Positions 55,310 through 64,000 of a stretch of 64,000 bases of DNA are shown here, piece after piece. A program made the translations under genes and the position numbers. The stretch lies in contig NZ_CP028908.1 of NCBI RefSeq assembly GCF_024181725.1, positions 930,001-994,000 on the forward strand, given 5' to 3'. The DNA comes from Bradyrhizobium sp. WD16 (GTDB lineage Bacteria; Pseudomonadota; Alphaproteobacteria; Rhizobiales; Xanthobacteraceae). Below the pieces are notes generated by a model. The model saw nothing but the letters and a program-made list of their open reading frames with translations. It made no database searches and was not told where the DNA came from. How positions within the stretch are numbered: the stretch's first letter is position 1; each line of letters opens with the position of its first letter.

Positions 55310-57973
55310 TCAGCCGGCCTTGCGGACGACCGGTTCGGGCGCCGGGCGGCCGACGACTTCGGCATACTGATCGATCGGAGCCGGCTTGCCGAGGAAGTAG
55401 CCCTGGACCTGATCGCAGTTTTCCTCGGCGAGGAAATTGAGCTGCTCCTGGGTCTCGACGCCCTCGGCGACGATCGGGATGTCGAGACCGCGGCCGAGGC
55501 TGATCATGGCGCGAATGATCGCGGCCGACTGGGTATTGCAGCCGAGATTGAGAACGAAGGTCCGGTCGATCTTGATCTTGTCGAAGGGGAAGGCCTGCAG
55601 ATAGGTCAGGGACGAATAGCCGCTGCCGAAATCGTCCATGGCGATGCGCACGCCGAGCACCTTGAGCCGGCGCAGCAGCGACAGGCCGCGATCGAAGTCG
55701 CCGATCAGCACGCCCTCGGTGATTTCGAGTTCCAGCCGGCCGGGCGACAGGCCGGTCTCCAGCAGGATGGAGTGAACGAGGCCGACGAGATCGCCGTGCT
55801 GGAACTGGGCCGGCGAAAGATTGACGGCGACCCGCAGCGGCTTTGGCCACGAGGCGGCTTCACGGCAGGCCTCGCGCAGCACCCATTCGCCGAGTTCGAC
55901 GATGAGGCCGCTCTCCTCGGCGAGCGGGATGAAGTCGGCGGGCGACACCACGCCGCGGACCGGGTGGGTCCAGCGCACCAGCGCCTCGAAGCCGACGATC
56001 TCCGGCGACGCCACGCCGTGCCCGGTGCGGGCCTGGGGCTGGTAGTGCAGCGAGAGCTGCCCGCCCTTCAACGCCGCGGTGAGCTCCTGGTAGAGCGCCC
56101 GGCGGTCGCGGATCTGCTGGTCGGTCTCGGCCTCGAAGACGGTGACGGTGCCGCGGCCCTTGGCCTTGGCGCGGAACAGCGCGACGCCGGCATTGGCGAG
56201 CAGCGCGGCGGCGTCGGTGCCGTGGCGCGGGAAGACCGAGATGCCGATGGTCAACCCGGTCCGCACCGACTTGCCGTCGATCACGAACTCCGCGCGCATG
56301 CATTCGACCAGCCGTTCAGCGAGCGCCACGGCCGCCTGGGGCTGCTTGCCGTCGATGATGAGCCCGAACTCGTCGCCGCTGAGGCGGGCGACGACGCCGC
56401 CTCGGGCGGCGTCCTGGATCCGGCCCGACACCTCGATCAGCAGCTGATCGCCGAGCGAATGACCGAACACATCGTTGATTTCCTTGAGGCGGTCCATGTC
56501 CATCGACAGCACCGCGAATTCCTCGTCGGTGCCGCTGCAGGCGTCGATCATCTGCGTCAGGGCCTGGATGAAAGCCGCGCGGTTCGGCAGATCGGTGAGC
56601 GTGTCGTGGTAGGCCATATGGGCCATGCGCGACTCGGTCTGGCGACGATCGGTGATGTCCTCGTTGGTCTTGATCAGGTAACGCGGCTCGCCGGCATCGT
56701 CGAGCACCGTGACGCGCCGGGTGAGAAACAGGCGCAGCCCGCTCCTGGTCTGGATCGGCTGCTCCTCGATGGTCTGGCCGCGCTTGCGGATCGCGATGTT
56801 ATCGCGCTCCATGATCAGCTTTGCGGCCGAGCCGTAGATCTGCTCGACCGTGGAGCCCACCACCGCCTCGCGGTCACGATTGAAGATCTTTTCGGCGCTG
56901 CGGTTGACGAACAGGTACTGGCCGTCGCTGACCCGCTTGACGTCGAGCGCGATCGGGACATGATCGATGATCATCTCGAGGAACTTCTTGGTGCTCTCGA
57001 GCTCTTGCGACAGGCTCCGCCGCTCGGTGACGTCCTCGAAGACAGCGATCAGGAATTCGGGCTGATCGGCGTCGTTGCGCGCGATCGACCGGATCGTGCG
57101 CAGGATCCGGTCCTGGCCGTCGCGTTCGACGGCGAAGTCGGTGCGCAGAACGTCGCCCGGCGTCGCCACCGCCTTGCGGTCGAGTTCGGCGACATTGACG
57201 GCGGTCCGGCCCGCGAAAATCTCGTCGGCTGTGCGGCCGATGATGCGCTCGCGCGGCAATCGCGCGAACTCCTCGAAGGCGCGGTTCGCCAGGATATAGC
57301 GGCCATCGTCGATGTTCTTGGCGGCGACGCAGACCGGAATATTGTCGATCACCGCTTCCAGGAAGCGCTTGGCGGTGGCGAGCTGACGCGACAGGCGCCG
57401 GCGCTCCGTGCAATCCTCGTGGATCGAAATGGCGCCGCCGCTGCGCAGCTCGCGGTGCTTGACGAGAATGGACCGGCCGTCCGGCAACTCGCTGACATGA
57501 CCGGCGTCGCTGCTGACCTGCTCCATGAACGCATCGACGTCGCAGACGATCTGGTTGCGCGCGTGGCGCAGTTCGATGAGCTCACGGCCGGACATGCCGG
57601 AACGCAGATCGGCCCGCGACAGGCCATAGAGACGCAGATAGCTGTCGTTGCAGAAGACCAGGTTCTGCCTGGCATCGACGATGACGACGCCGATATTCAT
57701 GTTGTTCAGGGCGGCACTGATGAAGGCGGTGTTGCGCCGGCCGACGCGCTTGAGGCGCTGCATCGCCGACATCGCCCACACCATCACCGCCGCCAGGAAG
57801 CCGAGAATCGTCAGGCCTCCGAGCAGAATCTGCCAGACGGTGCCGGGCTCGGCGGCTTCCAATCCGGGGATCAGCGCTGTGCCCTCAGCCGGCCACGCCG
57901 GCGTGGCGATGAGCCACGCGCACAGCACGGCAGTCGCGAAGACTTTCGCTTTGCCTCCAGTCGTTCCGGCCAT
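55310..57973 (-). CDS. PAS-GGDEF-EAL protein (c-di-GMP metabolism)
   Basis: An 887-residue protein. Signal peptide/first membrane segment at 12-30, another at 46-67, then three PAS modules (about 80-190, 200-315, 325-445), a GGDEF domain (about 450-610) whose motif is SGDEF (RLSGDEFGLI) rather than GGDEF, and an EAL domain (about 630-870) with intact EVGFEALVRW-type motif (GFEALVRWTHP), AMDDFGSGYSSL, KIKIDRTFV and AEGVETQEQ. The EAL end should hydrolyse c-di-GMP; the SGDEF variant may be active or may only bind GTP and regulate. It would link sensed signals to flagellar motility or biofilm choices. Divergent from the LhgO-like gene. Confidence 0.93.
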   Translation of the reverse strand: MAGTTGGKAKVFATAVLCAWLIATPAWPAEGTALIPGLEAAEPGTVWQILLGGLTILGFLAAVMVWAMSAMQRLKRVGRRNTAFISAALNNMNIGVVIVDARQNLVFCNDSYLRLYGLSRADLRSGMSGRELIELRHARNQIVCDVDAFMEQVSSDAGHVSELPDGRSILVKHRELRSGGAISIHEDCTERRRLSRQLATAKRFLEAVIDNIPVCVAAKNIDDGRYILANRAFEEFARLPRERIIGRTADEIFAGRTAVNVAELDRKAVATPGDVLRTDFAVERDGQDRILRTIRSIARNDADQPEFLIAVFEDVTERRSLSQELESTKKFLEMIIDHVPIALDVKRVSDGQYLFVNRSAEKIFNRDREAVVGSTVEQIYGSAAKLIMERDNIAIRKRGQTIEEQPIQTRSGLRLFLTRRVTVLDDAGEPRYLIKTNEDITDRRQTESRMAHMAYHDTLTDLPNRAAFIQALTQMIDACSGTDEEFAVLSMDMDRLKEINDVFGHSLGDQLLIEVSGRIQDAARGGVVARLSGDEFGLIIDGKQPQAAVALAERLVECMRAEFVIDGKSVRTGLTIGISVFPRHGTDAAALLANAGVALFRAKAKGRGTVTVFEAETDQQIRDRRALYQELTAALKGGQLSLHYQPQARTGHGVASPEIVGFEALVRWTHPVRGVVSPADFIPLAEESGLIVELGEWVLREACREAASWPKPLRVAVNLSPAQFQHGDLVGLVHSILLETGLSPGRLELEITEGVLIGDFDRGLSLLRRLKVLGVRIAMDDFGSGYSSLTYLQAFPFDKIKIDRTFVLNLGCNTQSAAIIRAMISLGRGLDIPIVAEGVETQEQLNFLAEENCDQVQGYFLGKPAPIDQYAEVVGRPAPEPVVRKAG

Positions 57974-58144
57974 GCTCAGATCACCAGCGCCCCGCCTAAA
58001 ATGTCGGCGGAGTGTCTGGTTGCAGCCGTTTGAATCGGGTAAACGCCTGCTGCGGCCTCTGCTTCAGCTGGCTGGAATTGAGGCAAATGCCCCCACATGC
58101 TTAATGCCGCGATAAAACATGCGGCGGAACGACGACCTGCCGGG

Positions 58145-58159
58145 TTAACCACTCCCTAA
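58145..58159. promoter_or_regulatory. CtrA-like box before the FAD-oxidase gene
   Basis: TTAA-N7-CTAA, the same one-off form as at flhA, ending 13 bases before the ATG of the LhgO-like gene and about 170 bp from the start of the divergent GGDEF-EAL gene, which would be the more sensible target. At this position it would more likely repress the rightward gene. Low certainty. Confidence 0.3.
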
Positions 58160-58172
58160 ATTGCGCCGGGCC

Positions 58173-59309
58173 ATGGATCAAATCGACTGCATCGTCATCG
58201 GCGCCGGCGTGGTCGGCCTCGCCATCGCCCGGCGCCTCGCCAGGGCTGGCCGCGAGGTCATCGTGCTGGAAGCCGCGTCCGACATCGGGACCGGAACATC
58301 GTCGCGCAACAGCGAAGTGATCCATGCCGGCATCTATTACGCCGCGGGCAGCCTGATGGCCCGCCATTGCGTCGCCGGTCGCCGGTCGCTTTATCGTTTT
58401 TGCGAGTCGCATGGCGTCGGCCATCGCCGCTGCGGCAAGCTGATCGTCGCCACCACTGCCGAGGAGGGCGACAAGCTTGCGTCCATCCGCGCCCGCGCCG
58501 CGGCCAACGGTGTCGCCGACCTGGAGGAACTCGACGGCGCGGCGGCGCGGCGGCTCGAGCCGGCGTTGAACTGCACGGCTGCGCTGCTCTCCCCCTCGAC
58601 CGGCATTGTCGACAGTCACGGCTATATGCTGGCGCTGCGCGGCGACGCCGAGGCGGCCGGCGCCGCCTTCGCGTTCAACACCCCTTTTGAGCGAGCGCGG
58701 GCCGAGCGCGGCGCGATCACCGTCGAAGCCGGCGGCGAGACGCCCATGACGCTGGGCTGCCGGCTGCTGATCAATGCCGCCGGCCTCCACGCGCCGGCGC
58801 TCGCCCGCACCATCGTCGGCATGCCGGCCGACAAGGTCCCGACCGCTTATTACGCCAAGGGCAACTATTTCAGCTGTTCCGCGCGCGCGCCGTTTTCGCA
58901 CCTGATCTACCCGGTGCCGGAGCCCGGCGGTCTCGGTGTGCATCTCACGCTCGACCTCGGCGGCCAGGCGAAGTTCGGACCCGACGTCGAATGGGTCGAC
59001 GACATCGATTACGAGGTGGATACCTCGCGGATGGCGCGCTTCTACCCCGCGATCCGGCGCTATTGGCCTGCCCTGCCCGACGGCGCGCTGGCGCCGGGCT
59101 ATGCCGGCGTCCGGCCGAAGATCGTGCCGTCCGCCGTTGCCGTGCAGGATTTCGTCATCCAGGGCCCGGCCGACCACGGCGTTGCCGGACTGATCAACCT
59201 GTTCGGCATCGAGTCGCCGGGGCTGACGGCTTCGCTGGCGATCGCCGGCCATGTCGGGGGGCTGGCCGGCATCGGCGCCGGCGATGAACCCGGCGACCTC
59301 GCCAGCTGA
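58173..59309 (+). CDS. FAD-dependent oxidoreductase, L-2-hydroxyglutarate oxidase-like
   Basis: A 378-residue DAO-family flavoprotein. FAD fold [21 protein letters not shown] (about 5-25), [35 protein letters not shown] is the LhgO/YgaF hallmark, then [14 protein letters not shown], a Gly-rich [15 protein letters not shown], and C-terminal [17 protein letters not shown]. It oxidises a 2-hydroxy acid such as L-2-hydroxyglutarate at the membrane with electrons to the quinone pool. The start MDQIDC at 58173 is preferred over a TTG 12 bases upstream. Confidence 0.9.
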   Translation: MDQIDCIVIGAGVVGLAIARRLARAGREVIVLEAASDIGTGTSSRNSEVIHAGIYYAAGSLMARHCVAGRRSLYRFCESHGVGHRRCGKLIVATTAEEGDKLASIRARAAANGVADLEELDGAAARRLEPALNCTAALLSPSTGIVDSHGYMLALRGDAEAAGAAFAFNTPFERARAERGAITVEAGGETPMTLGCRLLINAAGLHAPALARTIVGMPADKVPTAYYAKGNYFSCSARAPFSHLIYPVPEPGGLGVHLTLDLGGQAKFGPDVEWVDDIDYEVDTSRMARFYPAIRRYWPALPDGALAPGYAGVRPKIVPSAVAVQDFVIQGPADHGVAGLINLFGIESPGLTASLAIAGHVGGLAGIGAGDEPGDLAS

Positions 59310-59332
59310 TTTGAAAGCCCGGCGCCCCGACG

Positions 59333-59358
59333 ACGCCGGCATCACGCGATGCCGGCGT
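59333..59358 (+). terminator. Hairpin after the LhgO-like gene
   Basis: A perfect 10-bp stem ACGCCGGCAT/ATGCCGGCGT with loop CACGCG, 24 bp after the stop and without a U-run. Perhaps a Rho-assisted terminator or a small REP. Confidence 0.4.
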
Positions 59359-59530
59359 TCGTCAACAAGGCTGCGGGAACTTGCGGCAGCAGGCCTCGAC
59401 CTTGGTCAGGCCTGCAACGCGGCGCCGGAGAAGGGATGCCGGATGATGCGGTGCCGGAACGATGGCTGACGCCAATGATGACCGGCAGCGGCGACCAGCA
59501 ATGATGGGAGTGGGACTTTTCTTCTCGCCC

Positions 59531-59716
59531 CTAATGGATCGTGCTGCTGACGGCAGATCTCAGCCGTTCGATTTCGTCCTTGACCATCAATTTGCGGCGC
59601 TTGAGCTCGACGATCCATAAATTGTCGGTAGAGAGGTGCCTCAGGGCTTCGTGCAATTCGCTTTCCAGAACCCGATGTTTGCGTTCCAGCTCAACGAGAT
59701 GCGCCTCTATCGCCAT
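59531..59716 (-). CDS. YdcH/DUF465-family small protein
   Basis: A 61-residue, highly charged, all-helical protein. HLVELERKHRVLESELHEAL followed by LKRRKLMVKDEIERL is the DUF465 (YdcH) pattern, common in alphaproteobacteria and of unknown function. The start MAIEAH is preceded by AGGAG (rc). A second member of the family lies 324 bp away in the other orientation. Confidence 0.9.
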   Translation of the reverse strand: MAIEAHLVELERKHRVLESELHEALRHLSTDNLWIVELKRRKLMVKDEIERLRSAVSSTIH

Positions 59717-60039
59717 TAGAAGTCTCCTCTGTCAGATGGACCTCAATTGGATCTGCGAGAAGAAGTCTACATCAGCGGCAATGACTGTCGACTGTGACAT
59801 TTCACGCCTCGGTAAACTTTCGTTGCAGCCGCACGATAGTGCACAAGCCGAGGTCATAGCCCGGTTGTCGCTGCGACGCGGAAGAAACATTGCCTGCGCT
59901 ATGGGCAGAAGGCCTTGAATGCGTCGCTGGCGAAGCGCATGATTTTCTGCGATGAGATGCGGGAACCGTGCCGTCGTCCGGCGGCGCGCATGCTTGCCTC
60001 GAAGCGACCTCTGGTGCTCGACTTCCACCCGCTGCGACA

Positions 60040-60246
60040 ATGACCGAACAAGACAATTCCGAATTTGCCCTCGAGCTCGCTCAGCTGCAGCAGGAGCATC
60101 GCGACCTCGACGCCGCAATCGAAGCCCTGCACCACTCGCCTGCACCGGACCTGCTGCGCCTCCAGCGCCTCAAGAAACGCAAGCTTCAATTGCGCGACCG
60201 CATCGCTTTCGTCGAGGATCAGATCACGCCCGACATTATCGCTTAG
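60040..60246 (+). CDS. YdcH/DUF465-family small protein
   Basis: A 68-residue protein with the same helical pattern: LAQLQQEHRDLDAAIEAL and LRLQRLKKRKLQLRDRIAFVEDQI. The start MTEQDN at 60040 gives the family length; the frame open from 59968 adds unlikely residues. Its stop overlaps the 3' end of the converging GGDEF gene by 11 bp. The 323 bp before it hold nothing recognisable. Confidence 0.85.
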   Translation: MTEQDNSEFALELAQLQQEHRDLDAAIEALHHSPAPDLLRLQRLKKRKLQLRDRIAFVEDQITPDIIA

Positions 60247-60844
60247 TACGGCGCCGCAGCGCCTTGCGACGGTACATCTCACGGTCGGCGCGCTCGAGCG
60301 CGGCAGCGCCATCGTCCGACGGCGCGATCATGGTGACGCCGATGGATGCTCCGGCAGCGAGCGGCTTGTCACCGAACGCGAATGTCAGCCGGTCGATGGC
60401 GTCCTCCAGCGCAGCGGCCTTGGCCCGGGCATTGACCTCATCGAGATTCCACAACAACACGGCGAATTCGTCGCCGCCCAGTCGCGCGATCATGTCCGAG
60501 GACCGGATCTGCCGCAGCACGACGCCGACGATGCCCTTGAGCACCGCGTCGCCGGCGGCATGGCCGTAGCCGTCGTTGATCGGCTTGAGGCCGTCGACGT
60601 CCAGCGCGATCAAGGCGGCGCTGGCGCGGTAGCGGCCGAGATAGGCGATCGCTCTCCTGAGTTCGCGATCGAAGCCGCGGCGGTTGGGGATGTCGAGCAG
60701 GAAGTCGGTTTCCGCGCAGTCCTCCAGTTCGGCGATACGGTCGCGGGCCTGGGCGAGTTCCGCGGTCAGCCGCCGCAGCTCGGCCCGCAGCCGCGCGGCC
60801 TCCGCGGGCGGCGGCGTCTCGGGCTTGGCGGCGCCGGGTTCCAT
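60236..60844 (-). CDS. GGDEF-domain diguanylate cyclase
   Basis: A 202-residue soluble protein. A coiled-coil N-terminus ([28 protein letters not shown]) leads to a GGDEF domain (about 45-195) with an intact [14 protein letters not shown] active site, so it should make c-di-GMP from two GTP. An RxxD-type I-site is not evident before the motif. The ATG at 60844 has GGAGG ten bases upstream; a GTG at 60982 would add 46 residues with rarer codons. It resembles small cytosolic cyclases of Rhodopseudomonas; what it senses is not visible. Confidence 0.9.
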   Translation of the reverse strand: MEPGAAKPETPPPAEAARLRAELRRLTAELAQARDRIAELEDCAETDFLLDIPNRRGFDRELRRAIAYLGRYRASAALIALDVDGLKPINDGYGHAAGDAVLKGIVGVVLRQIRSSDMIARLGGDEFAVLLWNLDEVNARAKAAALEDAIDRLTFAFGDKPLAAGASIGVTMIAPSDDGAAALERADREMYRRKALRRRTKR

Positions 60845-61015
60845 CTGCAGCGCCACCTCCGCGGCCGGCTGCGTGGCCGTCCCGCGGGAGGCTCTGGAGG
60901 ATAGACCGATGTGCCGCTCGCGGCCGGATCGCACCCCGGACGGGGACGCGGCAGGGGAAGGAGTGAGGCTGGGCTTGCGCACGAATAGGTCAGTCCGGGA
61001 GCGTCAGATCCAAAA

Positions 61016-61046
61016 CCACACTAGAATCATAATGATGCTAGTGTCC
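61016..61046. repeat. Core-only copy of the dispersed CTAGTGT repeat
   Basis: CCACACTAG (61016-61024) and CTAGTGTCC (61038-61046) with ATCAT/ATGAT inside form one hairpin. Both strings equal the junction between the two hairpins at 30184-30214 and 34818-34848; the spacer is again 13 bp. It lies in the purE upstream gap. Confidence 0.7.
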
Positions 61047-61289
61047 CATTGTTTCCAACGTTCGACCAGGGCGAATCGCTCTGACAGGATAGTTGATCGG
61101 TGCAGCCGTGCCAGCGGTCGCGCTCTGGCCGCAATGCCTTGCGAACCGCTAGCCGCCGTGCCGCGCCCCAAACCGTTGACCGTGCTCGCGTCTCGGTGGC
61201 GCCCGCAATTCCACTTGGCGCCGAAACAGGCTAAAGGGTCGGCCGATGCCGTCTTCGATTCCACCGCGCCACCAGCAAAGACATTCATC

Positions 61290-61778
61290 ATGACCGCCCC
61301 CGTCGCCATCATCATGGGCAGCCAGTCCGACTGGAACACGATGCGCCATGCCGCTGAAACCCTGACGGCGCTCGGCATTGCGCACGAGGCCCTCATTGTG
61401 TCGGCACACCGGACCCCGGAGCGGCTGTTTGCCTTCGCCAAGGGCGCCAAGGGCGCCGGCTTCGAGGTGATCATCGCCGGCGCCGGCGGCGCCGCCCATC
61501 TGCCCGGCATGACCGCCTCGCTGACCGAACTGCCGGTCTTCGGCGTGCCGGTGGAATCCAAGGCGTTGTCCGGGGTGGATTCGCTCTACTCCATCGTTCA
61601 GATGCCGGCCGGCATCCCGGTCGGCACCCTCGCCATCGGCAAGGCCGGCGCGATCAACGCGGCGCTGCTGGCCGCCAGCGTGCTGGCGCTCCACGACGCG
61701 CCGCTCGCCGGCCGTCTTGCGGCCTGGCGGCGCCAGCAGACCGATGCCGTGAGCGAGCGACCGGAGGATCCGGCGTGA
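61290..61778 (+). CDS. purE: N5-carboxyaminoimidazole ribonucleotide mutase
   Basis: A 162-residue class I PurE of purine synthesis, which moves the carboxylate of N5-CAIR to give [23 protein letters not shown] (about 7-25), [14 protein letters not shown] with the catalytic His, and [69 protein letters not shown] are all typical. The TGA overlaps the purK GTG (GTGA), so the two are coupled. Confidence 0.97.
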   Translation: MTAPVAIIMGSQSDWNTMRHAAETLTALGIAHEALIVSAHRTPERLFAFAKGAKGAGFEVIIAGAGGAAHLPGMTASLTELPVFGVPVESKALSGVDSLYSIVQMPAGIPVGTLAIGKAGAINAALLAASVLALHDAPLAGRLAAWRRQQTDAVSERPEDPA

Positions 61779-62893
61779 CGACCGCAGCACGCAAGCTCAG
61801 GCCGGGTGACACCATCGGCATTCTCGGCGGCGGCCAGCTCGGCCGCATGCTGGCGATGGCTGCGGCGCGCCTCGGGCTCAAGGCCCAGGTGTTCTCACCG
61901 GACCCGGATTCGCCCGCCTTCGATGTGGTCCAGCACGCCACCTGCGCCGAATATGCCGACGTCGAGGCGCTGGAGCTGTTTGCCGCCGATGTCGACGTCA
62001 TCACCTATGAATTCGAGAACGTGCCGGCGGCGACCGCGATGATCCTCGCCGCGCGGCGCCCGGTGCTGCCCGCGACCAGCGTGCTCGAAACCACCCAGGA
62101 CAGGCTGGCGGAGAAGAATTTCGTCACCGGCCTCGGCATCGCCACCGCGCGCTACGCCGACGTCGGGTCGGTCGACGCCCTCTGCCGTGCTCTCGACCAG
62201 ATCGGCCGGCCGGCGGTGCTCAAGACCCGCCGCTTCGGCTACGACGGCAAGGGCCAGGTGAAGGTGCAGGAGGGCGACGATCTCGACGCGCGCTGGACCG
62301 AGCTCGGCAGCAGTTCCGCGATCCTCGAGGCCTTCGTGCCGTTCGAGAAGGAAATTTCGGTGATCGCGGCCCGCGGCACCGATGGCGAGGTGGTGTGCTT
62401 CGACATCACCGAGAACGAGCACCGCGACCACATCCTGAAATACTCCTACGCCCCGGCCCGAATTCCCGACACCGTGGCCGCCGAGGCCCGCTCCATCGCC
62501 ACCACCATCGCCGACGCGCTCGGCTATGTCGGGGTCTTCGCGGTCGAAATGTTCGTTCTGGCGGACGGCTCCGCCCCGCGCCTCCTGGTCAACGAGATCG
62601 CGCCGCGGGTCCATAATTCGGGCCACTGGACCCTCGACGGTGCCTCGATATCGCAGTTCGAACAGCACGTCCGGGCGATCGCCGGCTGGCCGCTGGGCCA
62701 CCCGGTCCGCCACGGCGACGTCACCATGACCAACCTGATCGGCGACGACGTGCTTGGCTACGAGCGCTGGCTGCAGGTTCCCGGCGCCACCGTCCACCTC
62801 TACGGCAAGGGCGTGCCCCGGCCGGGCCGCAAGATGGGTCATGTTACCGAGATCCGGGCGCATTCCGCCGGCGCGGTCAAGGCGGGCAAATAA
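61775..62893 (+). CDS. purK: N5-carboxyaminoimidazole ribonucleotide synthase
   Basis: A 372-residue ATP-grasp enzyme: AIR + bicarbonate + ATP gives N5-CAIR, the substrate of Pur[22 protein letters not shown] (N-terminal fold), [14 protein letters not shown] (ATP loop), [17 protein letters not shown], and [29 protein letters not shown] (metal and substrate loop). The GTG start overlaps the purE stop by four bases. Confidence 0.97.
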   Translation: MTTAARKLRPGDTIGILGGGQLGRMLAMAAARLGLKAQVFSPDPDSPAFDVVQHATCAEYADVEALELFAADVDVITYEFENVPAATAMILAARRPVLPATSVLETTQDRLAEKNFVTGLGIATARYADVGSVDALCRALDQIGRPAVLKTRRFGYDGKGQVKVQEGDDLDARWTELGSSSAILEAFVPFEKEISVIAARGTDGEVVCFDITENEHRDHILKYSYAPARIPDTVAAEARSIATTIADALGYVGVFAVEMFVLADGSAPRLLVNEIAPRVHNSGHWTLDGASISQFEQHVRAIAGWPLGHPVRHGDVTMTNLIGDDVLGYERWLQVPGATVHLYGKGVPRPGRKMGHVTEIRAHSAGAVKAGK

Positions 62894-63046
62894 GCTCGAT
62901 CCGGCCGCCAAAAGCCGCGGTGCGGCGATGGACATTGCCGGCCCGATCTGCTATGTCCGCGCCCTTGATGCGACTGGCGTGGCCCTTTGCCGGCCTTCGC
63001 GATCTTCAGAATTTTCATAGTTTTAGACCAGACAAAAGGATGCCGC

Positions 63047-63328
63047 GTGCAGGTTCTCGTTCGCGATAACAACGTCGATCAGGCTCTCAAGGCGCTCAAG
63101 AAGAAGATGCAGCGCGAGGGCATTTTCCGCGAGATGAAGCTCCGCGGACACTACGAAAAGCCCTCTGAGAAGAAGGCTCGCGAAAAGGCCGAGGCTGTGC
63201 GCCGCGCCCGCAAACTGGCCCGCAAGAAGCTGCAGCGCGAAGGCCTGCTGCCGATGAAGCCGAAGCCGGCCTTCGGCGCCGACCGTGGCCGGCCGGGCGC
63301 CAGTGCGGGTCCGCGCGGACCGCGCTGA
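63047..63328 (+). CDS. rpsU: 30S ribosomal protein S21
   Basis: A 93-residue S21. GTG at 63047 follows AGGA by six bases. [33 protein letters not shown] and [26 protein letters not shown] are the conserved core; a Pro/Gly/Arg-rich tail of ~25 residues is usual in this group. It follows purK by 153 bp and ends at a strong terminator. Confidence 0.97.
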   Translation: MQVLVRDNNVDQALKALKKKMQREGIFREMKLRGHYEKPSEKKAREKAEAVRRARKLARKKLQREGLLPMKPKPAFGADRGRPGASAGPRGPR

Positions 63329-63407
63329 ACGCCACGTTTGCGGAACGAAGCTTTTCGAAGCCGGATTCCGAAGACATCTCGGTTGAAAGACGCGTCAGAT
63401 GAAAGAA

Positions 63408-63431
63408 GCGGGCCCTTCGGTCCGCTTTTTT
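63408..63431 (+). terminator. Intrinsic terminator of rpsU
   Basis: GCGGGCC/GGTCCGC (one G-U) with a 4-nt loop CTTC, followed by TTTTTTAT, 80 bp after the stop. Confidence 0.88.
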
Positions 63432-63496
63432 ATTTGCTGATCTGATTTGCTGATCTGATCGGGGAAGGCGGCGATCGTCGCCTCTGTCTGCCTGGC

Positions 63497-64000
63497 CTAT
63501 TGCGGCACGACCGAATTGATGACGGAGCGGGCGGCGGACAGCATGTCCTCGGCCATATTGGTCTTGGCCTGCTGGGCCGAGGCGGACAGGTCGATGGGCG
63601 GGGCAGCGGGAATGTCGGCCGGCGGTACCATCCGACGGCGTTCGCCGACCGTCGTGCCATCGGACGAGGCCGACTGCAGCGGCTGGACGCGAGGGGCCGA
63701 GACCGGCCCCTGGACCGGCGCAGCGACCACCACCGGCGGCGGCAGCGGCTGCACCAGCCCCTGAGACGGCCCGTTGCCGGCGCTCGCGGTTCCCATGGTC
63801 GAAGCCGTGCCAGTTGTCGCGGCGGCCGAGGTCCCCGAGGCGGGTGCCGCGGTAACGACGCTGGCGCGCGGCGGATCCGCCGGCCGCGCCTCGGTGGAGC
63901 CCCGCAGCCGATCGATTGCCGCGCGGGCGAGTTCGTTGGCGTCCCGCCGCTCCTCGGCACCGGCCGGGGCCGCGGCGACGCTGGCGGCGGGTTCGACGAC
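63497..64000 (-). CDS. Ala/Pro-rich protein, C-terminal part (runs off the right edge)
   Basis: The frame is open from the right edge to a stop at 63497-63499, giving at least 167 residues. They are rich in Ala, Pro, Ser and Val, low in charge except an ANELARAAIDRLRGS helix near the start of the visible part, and end with AEDMLSAARSVINSVVPQ. Such tails occur in proteins that span or scaffold the cell wall. No family is recognised. The start codon and N-terminal part lie beyond the window; an internal ATG at 63796 is possible but unlikely as start. Confidence 0.6.
   Translation of the reverse strand, partial: VVEPAASVAAAPAGAEERRDANELARAAIDRLRGSTEARPADPPRASVVTAAPASGTSAAATTGTASTMGTASAGNGPSQGLVQPLPPPVVVAAPVQGPVSAPRVQPLQSASSDGTTVGERRRMVPPADIPAAPPIDLSASAQQAKTNMAEDMLSAARSVINSVVPQ

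Noticed and set aside
62894-63046. Possible 6S RNA between purK and rpsU
   Set aside because: No long closing stem with an open central bubble could be drawn.

Overview
This window looks like a chromosomal piece of a GC-rich alphaproteobacterium of the order Hyphomicrobiales, probably the Bradyrhizobium/Rhodopseudomonas/Xanthobacteraceae neighbourhood. The signs are a tRNA-His with A73 and no G-1, CtrA-type TTAA-N7-TTAA near-matches upstream of cell-cycle and flagellar genes, a PdhS-type histidine kinase, two phasins, rhizobial-style mosaic palindromes, and the purE-purK-rpsU and trxB-lysR neighbourhoods. No database search was possible; assignments rest on motifs and recalled family sequences.

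Left part (1-16.5 kb), an accessory catabolic block. After the tail of an AraC regulator come a divergent mobR/mobA pair (MarR repressor and 3-hydroxybenzoate 4-monooxygenase) and then one long leftward operon from 14101 to 2989: livK-livG-livF-livH-[livM fused to a dimethylformamidase small-subunit domain]-dimethylformamidase large subunit-copper amine oxidase-MFS transporter. A divergent AraC regulator (14300-15247) probably controls it. The logic reads as: import an amide-like compound, hydrolyse it (in part at the membrane), and oxidise the released amine. The fusion of the hydrolase small subunit to the ABC permease is the most unusual thing in the window. The block ends at an SDR gene and the 3' end of a tRNA-Ile2(CAU), a typical island border.

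Middle part (16.8-41.5 kb), mostly core chromosome: a chemoreceptor, an MFS transporter, orphan flhA with a CtrA-like box, a small membrane protein, an ECF sigma/anti-sigma pair, an acyl-CoA ligase with a hydrolase remnant behind it, carA, a 5'-truncated dps, a methyltransferase, carB, greA, doxX, an Lrp regulator, trxB, lysR, an orphan ParA, a small exported protein, tRNA-His and two phasin genes. Between carA and carB lie a two-hairpin repeat (second copy after greA, core-only copy before purE) and an odd tRNA-Cys-like gene. The 540-bp gap after lysR may hold a small RNA with an anti-Shine-Dalgarno motif.

Right part (41.7-64 kb): a PdhS-like multi-PAS kinase, succinyl-CoA:3-ketoacid CoA-transferase (scoAB), an AsmA-like protein, an exported SRPBCC/beta-propeller pair, an alpha/beta hydrolase, a rearranged stretch with a Fic-protein remnant and a 122-bp duplicate of a permease gene, a spermidine/putrescine-type ABC transporter without a binding protein, a five-hairpin palindromic array, a PAS-GGDEF-EAL protein, an LhgO-like oxidase, two YdcH/DUF465 proteins, a GGDEF protein, purE-purK, rpsU, and the 3' part of an Ala/Pro-rich protein running off the right edge.
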